Assembly (NCBI GenBank): GCA_019459525.1
Contig: JAIBEY010000084.1
Location: 31,358 to 95,357, forward strand
DNA from: Prolixibacteraceae bacterium
Lineage (GTDB): Bacteria; Bacteroidota; Bacteroidia; Bacteroidales; Prolixibacteraceae
DNA: 64,000 nt
Reading direction: 5' to 3'
Positions 51,965-61,143 of this stretch are shown piece by piece (within the stretch, counting starts at the first letter, position 1; each line of letters opens with the position of its first letter). Under the pieces are notes generated by a model. It did not search any database. It had not been told where the DNA came from and worked only from the letters and a program-made list of their open reading frames with translations. Both the position numbers and the translations under genes were made by a program.

Positions 51965-53092
51965 ATGGATGATCAGAATTTGGTTGATCGCGGCTGTTGT
52001 GGCGGCCACGGGGGCACCTGCTCGAAGCTGAATGTTTACGATTGGTTAGACGATGTGATCAACATTGCCAATCCGACTGATTTGGTTGAAGTTCGTTTCA
52101 AGAATACGCGCAAAGATTATTTCAGGAACGTAAACAACCTGAAGCTGAATACCGGCGACATCATTGCTGTTGAAGGCAATCCGGGGCACGACATCGGAAT
52201 TGTTTCGTTAACCGGCGATCTGGTAATCGAGCAGATGAGGAAACACAAAGTGACCCTGATTAATGGCGAGGTTCGTAAAATATACCGCAAAGCCAAACAG
52301 GCCGACATCGACAAATGGAAAGAAGCCATTGCTCTCGAACATCAAACCATGCTTCAGTCACGCCAAATTGCCCTTGAACTTAATTTAAACATGAAAATTG
52401 GCGATGTGGAATACCAGGGCGACCGCACCAAAGCTATCTTCTATTACCTGGCCGACGACCGTGTTGATTTCCGCCAACTCATTAAAGTACTGGCCGATAC
52501 ATTCCGGATCAGGATTGAAATGAAACAAATTGGAGCACGACAGGAAGCTGGGCGCATTGGAGGTATTGGCCCCTGCGGACGCGAAATTTGCTGCGCTTCG
52601 TGGATCAATAATTTTGTTTCGGTTACCACGAATGCTGCCCGTTATCAGGACATTTCGCTCAACCCGCAAAAACTGGCCGGGCAGTGCGGAAAACTCAAAT
52701 GTTGCCTCAACTTTGAAGTGGATACCTACATCGACGCCCAAAAAGATTTCCCGCCAACCAACATTTACCTCGAATCGGAAAACGGAACCTATCAATATCA
52801 GAAAGCCGATATCTTTGGCCGGATATACTGGTACACGCAAATTGGCGATAAGTCCGGAACTTTTATCCCCGTACCGGTCGATCGGGTAAAAGAAATTATA
52901 CAATACAACAAAAAAGGAAATAAAGTTGCCCGTTTGGTTCAGGAAACGGAATCCAGGCCAAAAGTCGAAAAATTCGAATTCGAAGCCGGTTCCGACCGCG
53001 ATTCCTTGACCCGTTTTGATGATCCCAAAAGCCAGGGTGGCAAAAAACGTGGCAACAATAACCGCCGCAGAAAATTCAAACCAAAATCATGA
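51965..53092 (+). CDS. RicT/YaaT-like PSP1-domain protein
   Basis: A 375-residue cytosolic protein with the PSP1 C-terminal domain. In Bacillus, RicT (YaaT) works with RicA and RicF, binds Fe-S clusters and affects RNA processing; Bacteroidota versions are not well studied. Visible Cys are RGCCGGHGGTCSK at the N-terminus, and GIGPCGREICCASW with LAGQCGKLKCCLNFE near residues 203-245, the RicT Fe-S motifs. The C-terminal ~60 residues are charged and low-complexity (GGKKRGNNNRRRKFKPKS). It is followed by gldH, as is common in Bacteroidota. Confidence 0.92.
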   Translation: MDDQNLVDRGCCGGHGGTCSKLNVYDWLDDVINIANPTDLVEVRFKNTRKDYFRNVNNLKLNTGDIIAVEGNPGHDIGIVSLTGDLVIEQMRKHKVTLINGEVRKIYRKAKQADIDKWKEAIALEHQTMLQSRQIALELNLNMKIGDVEYQGDRTKAIFYYLADDRVDFRQLIKVLADTFRIRIEMKQIGARQEAGRIGGIGPCGREICCASWINNFVSVTTNAARYQDISLNPQKLAGQCGKLKCCLNFEVDTYIDAQKDFPPTNIYLESENGTYQYQKADIFGRIYWYTQIGDKSGTFIPVPVDRVKEIIQYNKKGNKVARLVQETESRPKVEKFEFEAGSDRDSLTRFDDPKSQGGKKRGNNNRRRKFKPKS

Positions 53093-53183
53093 AATGAGCA
53101 TGATTCACAAAAACACCAATTGGAATGAATATCTCTCTATCATGCAAATTCCATTCGACAATTAAAAAACAAATTATATACGG

Positions 53184-53654
53184 ATGAAACAAATTTTCAA
53201 CTATCTGATAAGCCTGGTTATCCTGGCAGGTATCATCTCGTGCGACCACAAAAGGGTTTTCGAATCGTACTACGAACTGGATAAAAAAGGATGGCACAAA
53301 GATTCGGTAGTGGTTTTTAATGTGCAGCTCACCGACACCACAAAAAACCACAATTTGTATGTAAACATCCGGAACAAAGGGACTTACCCGTACAGCAACC
53401 TGTGGCTCTTTCTAACAGTAAATTCTCCTGACGGAAAAATGCGGACCGATACGGTTGAATTTACGCTGGCCGAACCTTCGGGCAAATGGAAAGGCAGTGG
53501 CATTGGTGGCTTACACGACAACCAGATTCTGTATAAAAACAGTGTTTATTTCCCGCGAAAAGGAGATTACACGTTCAAAATAAAGCAAGGCATGCGCGAC
53601 AACCTGCTGGAAGGAATCCGCGACATCGGCATCCGAATTGAGAAAACGTATTAA
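53184..53654 (+). CDS. gldH: Gliding-motility lipoprotein GldH
   Basis: A 156-residue lipoprotein required for gliding in Flavobacterium johnsoniae. Signal peptide ends in lipobox ILAGIISC (Cys near 20). The mature domain shows the GldH features [21 protein letters not shown] and [35 protein letters not shown] with a final [10 protein letters not shown]. Neighbours RicT upstream and TrmB downstream match the usual context. With gldA it points to a gliding/type IX secretion lineage, though other gld genes lie elsewhere and motility itself is not proved. Confidence 0.93.
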   Translation: MKQIFNYLISLVILAGIISCDHKRVFESYYELDKKGWHKDSVVVFNVQLTDTTKNHNLYVNIRNKGTYPYSNLWLFLTVNSPDGKMRTDTVEFTLAEPSGKWKGSGIGGLHDNQILYKNSVYFPRKGDYTFKIKQGMRDNLLEGIRDIGIRIEKTY

Positions 53655-53665
53655 ACGAAAGCATA

Positions 53666-54406
53666 GTGGGGAAGAATAAATTATCGAAATTTGCCGATCT
53701 GGCAACCTATGAACACGTAGTTCAAATCACTTACAAAGCATTGCAAGCCGAAGAATTCCGCTTCAAAGGAAGGTGGAGCAAAGCCTTTTTTGGAAACAAC
53801 AACCCGATAATTTTGGAATTGGGCTGCGGCAAAGGCGAATACACCGTAAAGCTGGCCGCTCATTTTCCTGAATTCAATTTTATCGGTATCGACATTAAAG
53901 GTTCACGGATGTGGAAAGGCGCCACTCAGGCTAAAGATTTGGGCTTGAAGAATGTAGGCTTTTTACGCACCAACATCGAAAATATCCGGATGTTTTTTGC
54001 CGCGGGCGAAGTGTCCGAAATCTGGCTCACTTTTCCTGATCCGCAAATGAAAAAGACCCGCAAAAGATTAACGGCAACCAATTTCATCGAAAATTACCGC
54101 CAGATTATGACTCCAAACGGAATCATCCACCTGAAATCGGACAGTAATTTCATGTATCGATATACCGAAGCGATGGTTGCTGAAAACCAATTTGAAGTGA
54201 TTTGCCAAACCGATGATTTGTACCACTCGGAATTGCTCGACGAAGTACTCTCTATCCAGACTTTTTACGAAAAGCAGTGGCTCGACCGCGGGTTGAGTAT
54301 CAAATACCTGGCCTTCCGGCTCAGTCACCAAAACCCACTTCGCGAACCGGAGGTTGAAATTGAAAAAGATCCGTACCGCAGTTTTGGCCGCAGTGCAAAA
54401 GAGTAA
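53666..54406 (+). CDS. trmB: tRNA (guanine-N7-)-methyltransferase
   Basis: Adds the m7G46 methyl group to tRNA using SAM. At 246 residues it is a normal TrmB. Motifs are [16 protein letters not shown] (SAM binding), [38 protein letters not shown] (catalytic/tRNA binding) and [18 protein letters not shown]. The start is GTG ([12 protein letters not shown]), 12 nt after gldH, probably co-transcribed with it. Confidence 0.95.
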   Translation: MGKNKLSKFADLATYEHVVQITYKALQAEEFRFKGRWSKAFFGNNNPIILELGCGKGEYTVKLAAHFPEFNFIGIDIKGSRMWKGATQAKDLGLKNVGFLRTNIENIRMFFAAGEVSEIWLTFPDPQMKKTRKRLTATNFIENYRQIMTPNGIIHLKSDSNFMYRYTEAMVAENQFEVICQTDDLYHSELLDEVLSIQTFYEKQWLDRGLSIKYLAFRLSHQNPLREPEVEIEKDPYRSFGRSAKE

Positions 54407-54473
54407 GACACCAAAAACGGAAACAGGAGGCCGAAGTCAGAAGAAATCAGCACAAATTTGATTCTTCTTCCAA

Positions 54474-54590
54474 GTCCCATTGGGACGGCATATTTGTAGC
54501 CCCGGCTTTTAAGCCGGGGAGGATGCGACGAAGAGAGTTTAAGCGCCGGTTCGCCTAATATGAGCGAAGCAATAATCCATTTCCGGCGTA
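54474..54590. repeat. Palindrome-rich intergenic repeat element
   Basis: Between trmB and the alkyltransferase-like gene lie GTCCC-ATT-GGGAC (54474-54486), a perfect palindrome CCCCGGCTT TTAAGCCGGGG (54500-54519) and CGCCGG ... CCGGCG (54544-54587). The stretch GGGACGGCATATTTGTAGC matches, from memory, a dispersed Bacteroidota intergenic repeat (GTCCCGTAGGGACGGCATAT...). No ORF. Its GC content is higher than the flanks. Confidence 0.7.
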
Positions 54591-54623
54591 ATGGCTCAAA
54601 TTTAAAAATTGAGGTTTTTATCT

Positions 54624-54956
54624 ATGAGTGACTTTTACAACAAAGTATATGAAGTAGTCCGTTTGATCCCTGCTGGGAAAGTAACCAGCTACGGAGCCAT
54701 TGCTACTTATCTGGGCACCGCGCAATCATCGCGCATGGTTGGTTGGGCGATGAACAATGCAGGATCGCAATTCCCCTATGTTCCGGCTCATAGAGTGGTA
54801 AACCGAAACGGATTACTAACCGGGAAACATCATTTTGGTGCACCAACCATCATGCAGGAATTACTCGAAGCCGAAGGAATTCAGGTAATTGATGATCAAA
54901 TCATTGACTTTGAAAAACACTTCTGGAATCCGATGACTGAACTTGATATGGAATAA
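54624..54956 (+). CDS. Alkyltransferase-like protein (MGMT fold without Cys)
   Basis: A 110-residue protein of the Ogt/MGMT C-terminal domain (MSDFYNKVYEVVRLIPAGKVTSYGAIATYLG). The family active site PCHR(V/I) reads VPAHRVVNRNG, so the acceptor Cys is Ala. It should bind alkylguanine DNA without repairing it, as ATL proteins do in flagging lesions for nucleotide excision repair. The ORF track begins at a TTG (54609); the ATG at 54624 is the natural start. The repeat element lies just upstream. Confidence 0.9.
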   Translation: MSDFYNKVYEVVRLIPAGKVTSYGAIATYLGTAQSSRMVGWAMNNAGSQFPYVPAHRVVNRNGLLTGKHHFGAPTIMQELLEAEGIQVIDDQIIDFEKHFWNPMTELDME

Positions 54957-55006
54957 GTTGTTTTAAAGACAATCAATATTCAAACAAATACTAAAATCAA
55001 AATATA

Positions 55007-56122
55007 ATGACAGAAATACCACGTAAATTAATCGTTCCCAAAAATATTACCGATGCCCTCCGTACTGTTATTTTCCCCGGCGGAAATCAGGATGTTGTTT
55101 CGCTTGATATGGCTCAGGAAATACGTGTAGCCGGGAAGAAGGTAACCTTTTCTCTCGTCTTTCAACGGTCCGATGATCCGAATATGGCGGCAGTTATTGC
55201 GGCCTGCGAAGAAGCTATCCAGTCGCAACTGGGGCCCGATGTTGAAATTAAAGGCAACATCACCGCCAAAGCCATTCACCAGATGGAACGGCCCATTTTA
55301 CCCGGAGTGAAAAACCTGATTGCAGTTGCTTCAGGAAAAGGCGGAGTAGGAAAATCAACCGTTTCGGTGAATTTGGCCATTGCTTTGGCCAAAACCGGCG
55401 CTAAAGTCGGTTTGATTGATGCCGATATTTTTGGGCCGTCGATTCCCAAAATGTTCGGAGCCGAAGATATTAAGCCGGCTGGTGTCCGGGTTGACGGGAA
55501 AGAACGGATTCAGCCAATCAGTAAATTTGGTGTCAGCTTTCTGTCGATCGGCTTTTTTGTTGCTACCGAAGATGCCGTGGTATGGCGCGGACCAATGGCT
55601 TCCAACGCCTTGAAACAACTGATTACCGATGGAAATTGGGGATCGCTGGATTATTTGCTTTTCGACCTTCCTCCCGGAACCAGCGATATTCACCTCACCC
55701 TGGTGCAAACCGTTCCGGTAACCGGGGCCATTATTGTTACCACTCCTCAGGATGTGGCTTTGGCTGATGTGATTCGTGGGGTAAACATGTTTAAAGGGAA
55801 GGGCGTTGACGTTCCGGTACTCGGTCTGGTTGAAAATATGGCCTGGTTCACCCCGGAAGAACTTCCGGAAAACAAATACTACATCTTTGGGCAGGATGGC
55901 GGCGTTAAACTGGCCGAAAAACTTGAACTGCCTTTACTCGGACAGGTTCCGATTGTACAGGGAATTCGCGAGGGCGGCGATTCCGGCAATCCGGTAGCAT
56001 TCGATGAAAACTCGATTATCGGGAAAACGTTTGCAGAAATTGCAGCCAACGTAATACATGAAGTAGATCACCGGAATACCAGTTTAGATCCTACAAAAAG
56101 AGTAAAGGTCAGTCGGAAATAA
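55007..56122 (+). CDS. mrp: Mrp/ApbC-family ATPase (MIP18-like domain plus P-loop)
   Basis: Iron-sulfur cluster carrier-type ATPase of 371 residues. The N-terminal ~95 residues are a DUF59/MIP18-like domain. The ParA-like ATPase has the deviant Walker A ASGKGGVGKSTVSVNLA, then IDADIFGPSIPKMFG, LLFDLPPGTSDIHLT and VTTPQDVALADV. The CPxC motif of most Mrp proteins is absent: after ENMAWFTPEELPENKYYIFG there are no Cys. So a bridging cluster between two subunits is not predicted by this motif. Its start lies about 50 nt after the alkyltransferase-like gene, so possible co-transcription. Confidence 0.93.
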   Translation: MTEIPRKLIVPKNITDALRTVIFPGGNQDVVSLDMAQEIRVAGKKVTFSLVFQRSDDPNMAAVIAACEEAIQSQLGPDVEIKGNITAKAIHQMERPILPGVKNLIAVASGKGGVGKSTVSVNLAIALAKTGAKVGLIDADIFGPSIPKMFGAEDIKPAGVRVDGKERIQPISKFGVSFLSIGFFVATEDAVVWRGPMASNALKQLITDGNWGSLDYLLFDLPPGTSDIHLTLVQTVPVTGAIIVTTPQDVALADVIRGVNMFKGKGVDVPVLGLVENMAWFTPEELPENKYYIFGQDGGVKLAEKLELPLLGQVPIVQGIREGGDSGNPVAFDENSIIGKTFAEIAANVIHEVDHRNTSLDPTKRVKVSRK

Positions 56123-56147
56123 TAAGTTCATTATCCCAAACTTATAG

Positions 56148-56189
56148 CGGGACATTTGGTCAATCTTATGGACAAATGTCCCGTTTTTT
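56148..56189 (+). terminator. Terminator of mrp
   Basis: Perfect 11-bp stem CGGGACATTTG / CAAATGTCCCG followed by TTTTTT, 26 nt after the mrp stop. Confidence 0.92.
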
Positions 56190-56348
56190 ATGGACGTCAT
56201 CCCCATATAAAAAATCATCAGCCTTATTTTCAGGTTGTTGTACCGCACAAGGTTTTTCAAGCGCCTCTCTCCCCAACCCAAACCTCCGAGTTTTAACCAA
56301 CTTAATTCTTATTTTTGGTTATTCCCGAAATCTTAAAACTAACAACTT

Positions 56349-57758
56349 ATGACTAATCAGCCAAGTAGTAACCTAAGGATTGGAATGTCTTTTATGGCAT
56401 CTATTTTCTTCATCTTTGGGTTTATGACCAATTTTAACATTGCTATGAAAGATCAGGTGCAACTGGCCTTTGATCTGAGAACCCTTTATCCCGGGTGGGA
56501 AAACTTCTTTGCACAACTCGTTAATGGAGTTTTCTTCTTTGCCTATTTCTGCTTCAGTTTTCTGTGCGGCATGATCATCAAGAAAGTAGGCTACAAAAAT
56601 GGTGTTATTGCCGGATTAATTCTTGTTGCTACCGGAAGTTATATGTTCTTCCCTGCAGTTTCAATGCTGTCATATCCACTTTTCCTTGCTGCTATTTTCG
56701 TAATGGCAACCGGAGTTGTTTTTCTTCAAACGGCAGCTAATCCTTATGTTGTAGCTCTTGGTCCGCAGGAAACCGCTCCGGCAAGGCTCAATCTTACACA
56801 GGCATTAAATGGGGTGGCTACTACCATCGCCCCCTATATGGCCGGAATCCTGGTTTTGGCGCCTGCTGTTTTAGCTTTGAAAAACGGCGCTTCGGCACAG
56901 GAAGCAGCCAACTTTGTTAAAATGCCATTTGTGATAATTGGATCAATCGTTGTGTTGATAGCTATTGGCATTCTGTTTATCCGCTTGCCTGAAATAAAAG
57001 GTAACGAAACTGTTGCTTCAATGTCGGCATTAAAAAAGCCACAGGTGTGGCTGGGTTCCATCGGTATTTTTTGTTACGTTGGCGCCGAAGTTGGAACGGC
57101 ATCACAGCTAACCAGTTACATGACTAATTTACTCGACATAGCCAAAGACGAAGCAGTTAAGCTTACAGCTATTTATTGGGGTGGAAATATGATCGGCCGT
57201 TTTTTAGGCTCTGTTTTGCTCGGTACACTTTCTAAAAATTCGAAATTCACCTATTCACTTTTCATCCTGGCTTTTGCTTTTGTTGTAGGGTGGTTTATTT
57301 TTTCAGCCGGAGTTAAAGACGGCCAATTTATTTTTGAATCAAAACCGGTGTATGGCTTGATTTTCTTTGGTATTGCGCTTGTAAATTTTTTCCTGATGTT
57401 TCTGGGGAAAGGAATTGCCAATGTTTCGCTGGGAATTTTTGGAGCTGCCAACATGCTGCTGGTTCTTTGCGGATTTTTATTACCCCCCCAAATCGGGATG
57501 TGGTGTTTGCTTTCTGTCGGTTTTTTCAACTCCATTATGTTTCCAAGCATTTTTTCACTGGGAGTCAGCGATCTCGATCCTTCGGAAATGCCCATTGCTT
57601 CAGGGATTATTAATACGATGATTGTCGGTGGTTCAGTGGTTCCTGTGGTTATGGGAGCTATTACCGACTCGGTAAGTTTGACAAGTGCATTACTGGTTCC
57701 AATAATTTGTTACGGCTACATTACTTTTTTTGCCTTAAAAGGAAGTAAAATACGATAA
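56349..57758 (+). CDS. MFS sugar transporter (FucP/GluP type)
   Basis: Inner-membrane proton symporter of 469 residues, major facilitator superfamily, fucose/glucose/galactose group. Helix 1 carries FIFGFMTNFNIAMKDQVQ, and helix 4-5 has the group signature MATGVVFLQTAANPYVVALGP followed by ETAPARLNLTQALNGVATTIAP. The second half holds YVGAEVGTASQLTSYM and FNSIMFPSIFSLGVSDLDP. Twelve helices can be counted. It lies 114 nt before a ROK-family kinase gene, suggesting uptake and phosphorylation of a hexose, most likely glucose, as a pair. Confidence 0.92.
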   Translation: MTNQPSSNLRIGMSFMASIFFIFGFMTNFNIAMKDQVQLAFDLRTLYPGWENFFAQLVNGVFFFAYFCFSFLCGMIIKKVGYKNGVIAGLILVATGSYMFFPAVSMLSYPLFLAAIFVMATGVVFLQTAANPYVVALGPQETAPARLNLTQALNGVATTIAPYMAGILVLAPAVLALKNGASAQEAANFVKMPFVIIGSIVVLIAIGILFIRLPEIKGNETVASMSALKKPQVWLGSIGIFCYVGAEVGTASQLTSYMTNLLDIAKDEAVKLTAIYWGGNMIGRFLGSVLLGTLSKNSKFTYSLFILAFAFVVGWFIFSAGVKDGQFIFESKPVYGLIFFGIALVNFFLMFLGKGIANVSLGIFGAANMLLVLCGFLLPPQIGMWCLLSVGFFNSIMFPSIFSLGVSDLDPSEMPIASGIINTMIVGGSVVPVVMGAITDSVSLTSALLVPIICYGYITFFALKGSKIR

Positions 57759-57872
57759 ACAACTTAATTTAGGTGGCTCAAAATAAATTTCTTATTTAAC
57801 GTTTATATAGCTGATAATCTGAATAGATTTTAAAATTAAGTAGTTTAAATTACAAATTAAAAATATCCTTGA

Positions 57873-58862
57873 ATGAAGAAAGTAGCAATTGGCGTCGATA
57901 TTGGCGGCACAAATACGGCAATCGGAGTTGTTGATGATCTGGGTAATGTTATGGTAAAAGACAACATTGTAACCCCTTCGCATGGCGATATTGACCGATA
58001 TATTAACGAATTGGCACAGGCCATTCGCGAATTAATCAAGTCAGTTAAGCTGCTCAATACCGACATCGAAATCCTGGGCATCGGAATCGGTGCGCCAAAT
58101 GGTAACTACTACACCGGTACCATAGAGTATGCGCCAAACCTATCTTTCAGGGGAGTAGTTCACCTGGTTAAACTTCTCCAGAACCAGTTTCCTGAACTTC
58201 AGACGATTGCTTTAACCAACGACGCCAATGCCGCTGCCATGGGCGAAATGATTTACGGTGGGGCAAAAGGAATGAAAAACTTTGTGATGTACACGCTGGG
58301 AACCGGAGTAGGAAGCGGACTTGTGGTAAATGGCGACCTGGTTTACGGACATGATGGTTTTGCAGGCGAATGCGGGCATACCATCCTTATTCCGGGCGGA
58401 CGCATGTGCGGCTGCGGCACTCCGGGCCATCTCGAAGCTTATTGTTCTGCTTCAGGAATGAAACGTACAGCGTTTGAACTTTTGGTCAAGTACAATGCAA
58501 ACGACAGCTTACTTTCAGACAAATCGTATCGGGAACTGGATTCGAAAATGATTTTTGAAGCCGCAGAAAAGGGCGATAAAGTAGCAATCGAAGTTTTTGA
58601 ACTTACCGGCAAATGGTTAGGACAAGGTTTGGCCGATACTGTGCATTATTTAAGTCCGGAGGCTATTTTCCTCTTTGGCGGGCCAACTGCTGCCGGCGAC
58701 TACATATTCAAACCAACCAAAGAAAGCATGGAGCAACACTTGCTTCCTATTTATCAAAATAAGATCAAAATTTTGCCTTCGCAGTTAAAGCAAGGCGATG
58801 CTGCGATTGTTGGGGCAAGTGCATTGGTTTACAAAGAACTCGAAAAAATAGAACAAATCTAA
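57873..58862 (+). CDS. ROK-family glucokinase-like kinase
   Basis: Cytosolic sugar kinase of 329 residues. ATP-binding start VAIGVDIGGTNTAIGVVDD; sugar-binding ALTNDANAAAMGEMIYGGAKGMKNFV; the phosphate 2 loop YTLGTGVGSGLVVNGDLVYG; and GHTILIPGGRMCGCGTPGHLEAYCSASG. The zinc motif CxCGxxGCxE of ROK proteins is present with His in place of the third Cys, a known variation. FLFGGPTAAGDYIF is the adenosine region. Preceded by an MFS sugar transporter, so hexose (probably glucose) phosphorylation is likely; other sugars are possible. Confidence 0.92.
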   Translation: MKKVAIGVDIGGTNTAIGVVDDLGNVMVKDNIVTPSHGDIDRYINELAQAIRELIKSVKLLNTDIEILGIGIGAPNGNYYTGTIEYAPNLSFRGVVHLVKLLQNQFPELQTIALTNDANAAAMGEMIYGGAKGMKNFVMYTLGTGVGSGLVVNGDLVYGHDGFAGECGHTILIPGGRMCGCGTPGHLEAYCSASGMKRTAFELLVKYNANDSLLSDKSYRELDSKMIFEAAEKGDKVAIEVFELTGKWLGQGLADTVHYLSPEAIFLFGGPTAAGDYIFKPTKESMEQHLLPIYQNKIKILPSQLKQGDAAIVGASALVYKELEKIEQI

Positions 58863-58904
58863 TCGACTCATATACAGACGAGAACAATCTGTATAAATAA
58901 AAAC

Positions 58905-58957
58905 ACCAAAGGGAAGAACGCCTGAAATATGTCGTCTTCCCTTTGTTCGTTTTTATT
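58905..58957 (+). terminator. Terminator of the ROK kinase gene
   Basis: CAAAGGGAAGA / TCTTCCCTTTG stem (11 bp) followed by TTCGTTTTTATT. Confidence 0.85.
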
Positions 58958-59030
58958 AAAATTTGTTAATGGCTCAGGTTGTCTGGTTCAATTTTTATAG
59001 CTTCACCAGCGAAACAATTAAAACAGAAGC

Positions 59031-59843
59031 TTGAAATACATTAAAAAACATATCTTTTTTGTTCTGATTTTCCTCCTTCCGCTGAGTTTTATTTCCCGAA
59101 AGGCGGCAGCATCAGGAGCTTTAAAAAAAGTAAAATACAACTACCTGTTGCACGTTCCGGAAGATTACGACAAAGACCCCAATAAAAAATGGCCCGTTAT
59201 TTTTTACCTCCATGGCCGACATGCCAGTGGTAAAAATCTTCAAAGTTTACAGCGTTACGGATTACCTTATTACATCTCGAAAGGCAAAAAAATGGACTTT
59301 ATTGTGGTTTCCCCGCAATGTCCGTGGGGAAAAAACTGGGCATCGGAAGACTGGTTTAACCCCGTTTACGATGAAGTTGCCACTAAATTACGCGTTGATG
59401 ATTCGCGCATTTACCTGATCGGAATGAGCATGGGCGGTTTCGGAACCTGGGAAATTGCCAACCGGATGCCAGAGCGGTTTGCAGCTATTTCGCCCATGTG
59501 TGGTGGGGCCAACGTGAAATGGGTTGAACAACTGAGCAAAATTCCTACCTGGGTTTTTCACGGCACTGCCGACCGACAAATTCCGATTAGCCGATCCGAA
59601 GTGATGGTAAAAGCTCTGGAAAAGTTAAAGGCCGATGTCAAATTTACACGTCTCGTTAATCAGGGACACGACATCAGCAAACAATTTAACAGTGACGAAC
59701 TATACCGTTGGTTACTTAAACATTCGCTCGAAAGATTGCCTTTCTGGCAAGAATCTCTGCCTTTTATGAAAACGATCGCAGCGAAACGGGTCTCCGTCAC
59801 ACCGCCTTTCCGGCTACAACCCGGCTTGGCCTTAATCCCATGA
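59031..59843 (+). CDS. Exported alpha/beta hydrolase (PHB-depolymerase/esterase-like)
   Basis: A secreted serine esterase of 270 residues. The N-terminal signal peptide [20 protein letters not shown] ends near residue 28. The alpha/beta hydrolase core shows [17 protein letters not shown] (oxyanion region), the nucleophile elbow [16 protein letters not shown] (Ser near residue 133), the acid in [11 protein letters not shown] and the His in [11 protein letters not shown]. The start is TTG (no in-frame ATG before the signal peptide) with AGAAG upstream. Similar to carbohydrate-ester hydrolases seen in Bacteroidota. Its stop overlaps the yidD start (ATGA). Confidence 0.88.
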   Translation: MKYIKKHIFFVLIFLLPLSFISRKAAASGALKKVKYNYLLHVPEDYDKDPNKKWPVIFYLHGRHASGKNLQSLQRYGLPYYISKGKKMDFIVVSPQCPWGKNWASEDWFNPVYDEVATKLRVDDSRIYLIGMSMGGFGTWEIANRMPERFAAISPMCGGANVKWVEQLSKIPTWVFHGTADRQIPISRSEVMVKALEKLKADVKFTRLVNQGHDISKQFNSDELYRWLLKHSLERLPFWQESLPFMKTIAAKRVSVTPPFRLQPGLALIP

Positions 59844-60109
59844 ATCCAATTATCAAATTCATATTAAAAGCATTGGGTTGGATGCTTATGGTACCGGTTT
59901 ATTTCTATAAATATGCCATTTCGCCACTCACATCCCCTTCATGCAGGCACGAGCCTACTTGTTCGCAATATGCCATAGATGCCATCAAAATTCATGGTCC
60001 ATTCAAAGGATTCTGGCTGGGAACCAAACGGATTTCAAAATGTCATCCGTGGGGAACACATGGTTACGATCCGGTTCCGCCGAAGAAAGAGAAAAAGCAG
60101 GCTAAATAG
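59840..60109 (+). CDS. yidD: Membrane protein insertion efficiency factor YidD
   Basis: An 89-residue peripheral membrane protein that assists YidC-dependent insertion. Family pattern: [53 protein letters not shown], with three conserved Cys. An amphipathic N-terminal helix is visible. Usually beside rnpA/rpmH, but here it overlaps the esterase gene by 4 nt, so it is translationally coupled to an unrelated gene. Confidence 0.94.
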   Translation: MNPIIKFILKALGWMLMVPVYFYKYAISPLTSPSCRHEPTCSQYAIDAIKIHGPFKGFWLGTKRISKCHPWGTHGYDPVPPKKEKKQAK

Positions 60110-60182
60110 TTATTATTGTTCGTATTGTGTTTAGGTTATCGTTGTTGTCTGATGGCCTTGCAGTGATGTTAAAACCTGCAAA

Positions 60183-60213
60183 TTTTCAAATCTTCTCATT
60201 TTCAAATCTTCTT
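60183..60213 (+). repeat. Two copies of TTTTCAAATCTTCT
   Basis: A 14-bp unit occurs at about 60183-60196 and 60200-60213 (17-bp period) upstream of the znuA promoter. It may be a simple low-complexity repeat or a regulator site. Confidence 0.5.
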
Positions 60214-60227
60214 TCCGGAAATCGAAC

Positions 60228-60235
60228 TATCTTTG
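60228..60235 (+). promoter_or_regulatory. -7 box of the znu operon
   Basis: TATCTTTG, an exact TAnnTTTG match, 39 bp before the znuA start. The track ORF that runs through it (60127) is therefore too long. Confidence 0.5.
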
Positions 60236-60273
60236 GGTTAAAATGTTTAAATCGCTTCACAGTAAAAGCTAAC

Positions 60274-61143
60274 ATGAAGAATTACATTTATCTGATGGTT
60301 TTCGTCTTGTTTGCCTGCCAGGCCAAACAAAAGGAAACAGCAACCATGGTTTCGGTAAGTATTTTGCCCCAGCAATATTTTGTAGAACAACTGGCAGGTG
60401 ATCTTTTGCACATCAATGTGCTGGTACCACCAGGATCGAGCCCGCATAACTATTCGGTATTACCTTCGCAGATGAAAGATTTGGCCAGATCGAAAGTTTG
60501 GCTGCAAATTGGCCTGCTTACTTTCGAAGAAGCATGGAAAGATAAGTTTGCCGAAATCAATAAAGACCTGTCCATTGTAAACTGCTCGGAAGGAATAGTC
60601 CCGATTGCCGGTATTGAATGTGAGGAAGAGGGCCACGATCATGAACACGAACATGCTGAGGCATTTGACCCACATAGCTGGCTGGCCCCTGCCGATGTAA
60701 AAATAATTGCGCAAAATACGCTGAAGGCATTAAAAACGAATTTTCCGGAACACGCTACCACTTTTGAAAGCAACTATTCCCGGTTTATCACTAAAATCGA
60801 CTCCCTTTCGGCGCATATCGATCGGAAACTTTCGCCATTAGCCAACCGTCATATTTTGATTTTTCATCCGGCACTGGGATATTATGCCCGCCAATTTAAA
60901 CTGGAACAAACACCTCTGGAGTTGGATGGAAAAGAACCTTCGCCTAAACACATGAAAACGATTGTGGACCTGGCGCGCTCGCAGAATATTAAGGTTATCT
61001 TTATTCAGAAAGAGTTTGATGCCGAGAATGCTTTGCAGCTTTCGCGCGAAATTGGCGGCGAGGTAATGACCATTGATCCGCTCGATTACGATTGGGAAAA
61101 GCAGATGCTGGATATTACCGAAAAAATAGCAACTCAGAAATGA
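60274..61143 (+). CDS. znuA: Zinc-binding lipoprotein of an ABC transporter
   Basis: Substrate-binding component of the ZnuABC importer, 289 residues, lipid-anchored (signal peptide MKNYIYLMVFVLFACQ, Cys near 15). The cluster A-I solute-binding fold has SILPQQYFVEQLAG and VLVPPGSSPHNYSVLP. The His/Glu-rich loop EEEGHDHEHEHAEAFDPHSW (near residue 120) is typical of zinc-binding proteins. Further metal ligands are in HILIFHPALGYYARQF and the C-terminal EIGGEVMTIDPLD. The track ORF (60127) includes 49 extra residues through the promoter, so I used the ATG at 60274. The znuC start overlaps its stop (ATGA). Confidence 0.93.
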   Translation: MKNYIYLMVFVLFACQAKQKETATMVSVSILPQQYFVEQLAGDLLHINVLVPPGSSPHNYSVLPSQMKDLARSKVWLQIGLLTFEEAWKDKFAEINKDLSIVNCSEGIVPIAGIECEEEGHDHEHEHAEAFDPHSWLAPADVKIIAQNTLKALKTNFPEHATTFESNYSRFITKIDSLSAHIDRKLSPLANRHILIFHPALGYYARQFKLEQTPLELDGKEPSPKHMKTIVDLARSQNIKVIFIQKEFDAENALQLSREIGGEVMTIDPLDYDWEKQMLDITEKIATQK

